DNA of 64,000 bases from JAPSGB01 sp963775185 (lineage in GTDB: Bacteria; Myxococcota_A; Polyangia; Polyangiales; Polyangiaceae), in contig CAVZIE010000023.1 in NCBI GenBank assembly GCA_963775185.1, positions 60,571 to 124,570 of the forward strand, written 5' to 3'. The notes under the pieces are model-generated. The model searched no databases, was not told the DNA's origin, and was given only the letters and a program-made list of their open reading frames with translations. The first letter of the stretch is position 1; every line of letters begins with the position of its first letter. A program made the translations under genes and the position numbers. Of this stretch, positions 63,376-64,000 are shown piece by piece.

Positions 63376-64000
63376 TCACACCGCGACGCCGAAATCGCGC
63401 AGCGCGGCGTTCAGGCTGGTCTTCCGGTCGGTGCTTTCCTTGCGCTTGCCGATCACCAGTGCGCACGGGACGCCGTACTCGCCCGCCGGGAACTCTTTCG
63501 GTCGCGTGCCGCTGATCACGACACTGCGCGCCGGCACGCGGCCGCGGATCTCCACCGGGCTCTGCCCCGTGACGTCGATGATCGGAGTCGACGCGGTCAG
63601 GATCACTCCTGCGCCGACGACGGCTTCGCTCTCCACGATCACGCCCTCGACGACGATCGCGCGGGAGCCGATGAAGCAGCCGTCCTCGATGATGACCGGC
63701 TGCGCGCCGGGCGGCTCGAGCACGCCGCCGATACCGACGCCGCCGGACAGGTGCACGTTCTTGCCGATCTGAGCGCACGATCCGACCGTGGCCCAGGTGT
63801 CGACCATGCTGCCCGCCCCGACGTAGGCGCCGATGTTGACGTATCCGGGCATCACGATCGCGCCCTTCTCGAGGAACGCGCCGTAGCGCACGGTGCCGGG
63901 CGGCACGACGCGCACGCCGGCCTTGTCGAGGCCGTGCTTGAGCGGGATCTTGTCGTAGAACTCGATCGGGCCGGCCTGGAGCAGCTCCATCCCCATCACG
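63376..64000 (-). CDS. dapD: 2,3,4,5-tetrahydropyridine-2,6-dicarboxylate N-succinyltransferase, C-terminal part
   Basis: About 208 residues; the start lies beyond the right edge. The left-handed beta-helix of hexapeptide repeats is plain (GAIVMPGYVNIGAYVGAGSM, VDTWATVGSCAQIGKNVHLS, GGVGIGGVLEPPGAQPVIIE, GSRAIVVEGVIVESEAVVGA). SMVDTWATVGSCAQIG and ELLQAGPIEFYDKIPLKHGL are diagnostic of DapD. It uses succinyl-CoA to acylate the tetrahydrodipicolinate intermediate of lysine/DAP synthesis, upstream of the step attributed to DapE (57760). Confidence 0.93.
   Translation of the reverse strand, partial: VMGMELLQAGPIEFYDKIPLKHGLDKAGVRVVPPGTVRYGAFLEKGAIVMPGYVNIGAYVGAGSMVDTWATVGSCAQIGKNVHLSGGVGIGGVLEPPGAQPVIIEDGCFIGSRAIVVEGVIVESEAVVGAGVILTASTPIIDVTGQSPVEIRGRVPARSVVISGTRPKEFPAGEYGVPCALVIGKRKESTDRKTSLNAALRDFGVAV

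Overview
The window is very GC-rich DNA from a myxobacterium-like organism, probably Polyangiales (Myxococcota). The evidence is three secreted proteins with MYXO-CTERM tails, many lipoproteins with long Gly-Ser-Ala linkers, an AgmX/GltJ-like zinc-ribbon/GYF protein, a DUF2378-like protein, Ser/Thr kinases, and an OmpA protein with thrombospondin type-3 repeats. No tRNA, rRNA or CRISPR array was seen.

Layout. 1-5.0 kb: the end of an M20 amidohydrolase, two lipoproteins, then (minus) an M1 aminopeptidase with HEAT repeats coupled to an enoyl-CoA hydratase. 5.1-12.3 kb: a secreted and lipoprotein region (frameshifted lipoprotein, beta-helix protein, CocE-like hydrolase, Cys-repeat lipoprotein) with gene debris and interspersed repeats. 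12.4-20 kb: recD2, the AgmX/GltJ-like protein, a triple zinc-ribbon protein and OmpA. 20-26.4 kb: a D-Ala-D-Ala carboxypeptidase, a Cys-rich MYXO-CTERM protein and a TetR-EmrB-EmrA efflux operon. 26.4-31.8 kb: an accessory patch with a broken kinase, MITE-like repeats, a frameshifted lipoprotein, a decayed four-helix-bundle gene and an ISAs1-like transposase. 32-42 kb: a mutase large subunit, a DUF2378-like protein, a frameshifted PLP sulfur enzyme, lipoproteins, a methyltransferase, a fatty acid desaturase and proS. 42-47 kb: a sulfite/nitrite reductase with a coupled partner, then a large membrane protein. 46.9-49.2 kb: a kinase - DUF4202 - PilZ signalling block. 49.4-55.9 kb: a lipoprotein and a YbhGFSR/CecR-like efflux operon ending in TolC, preceded by a 22-bp perfect palindrome. 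55.9-64 kb: fdhD, dapE, an aminotransferase - small protein - HTTM operon, tandem Cys-rich secreted proteins, a PHM-like copper lipoprotein and the edge of dapD.

Three signals recur. (1) About 18 copies of a short palindromic element with core GCCGGTCCGGCGCGGAA, often as inward-facing pairs, sometimes joined to a second GGAAGGGCGG repeat. (2) About nine genes have a TAnnnT -10 hexamer only 6-8 nt before the start codon and no Shine-Dalgarno, as expected for leaderless transcripts. (3) Several otherwise intact genes are interrupted by single-base indels, which points either to sequence errors or to recent decay.
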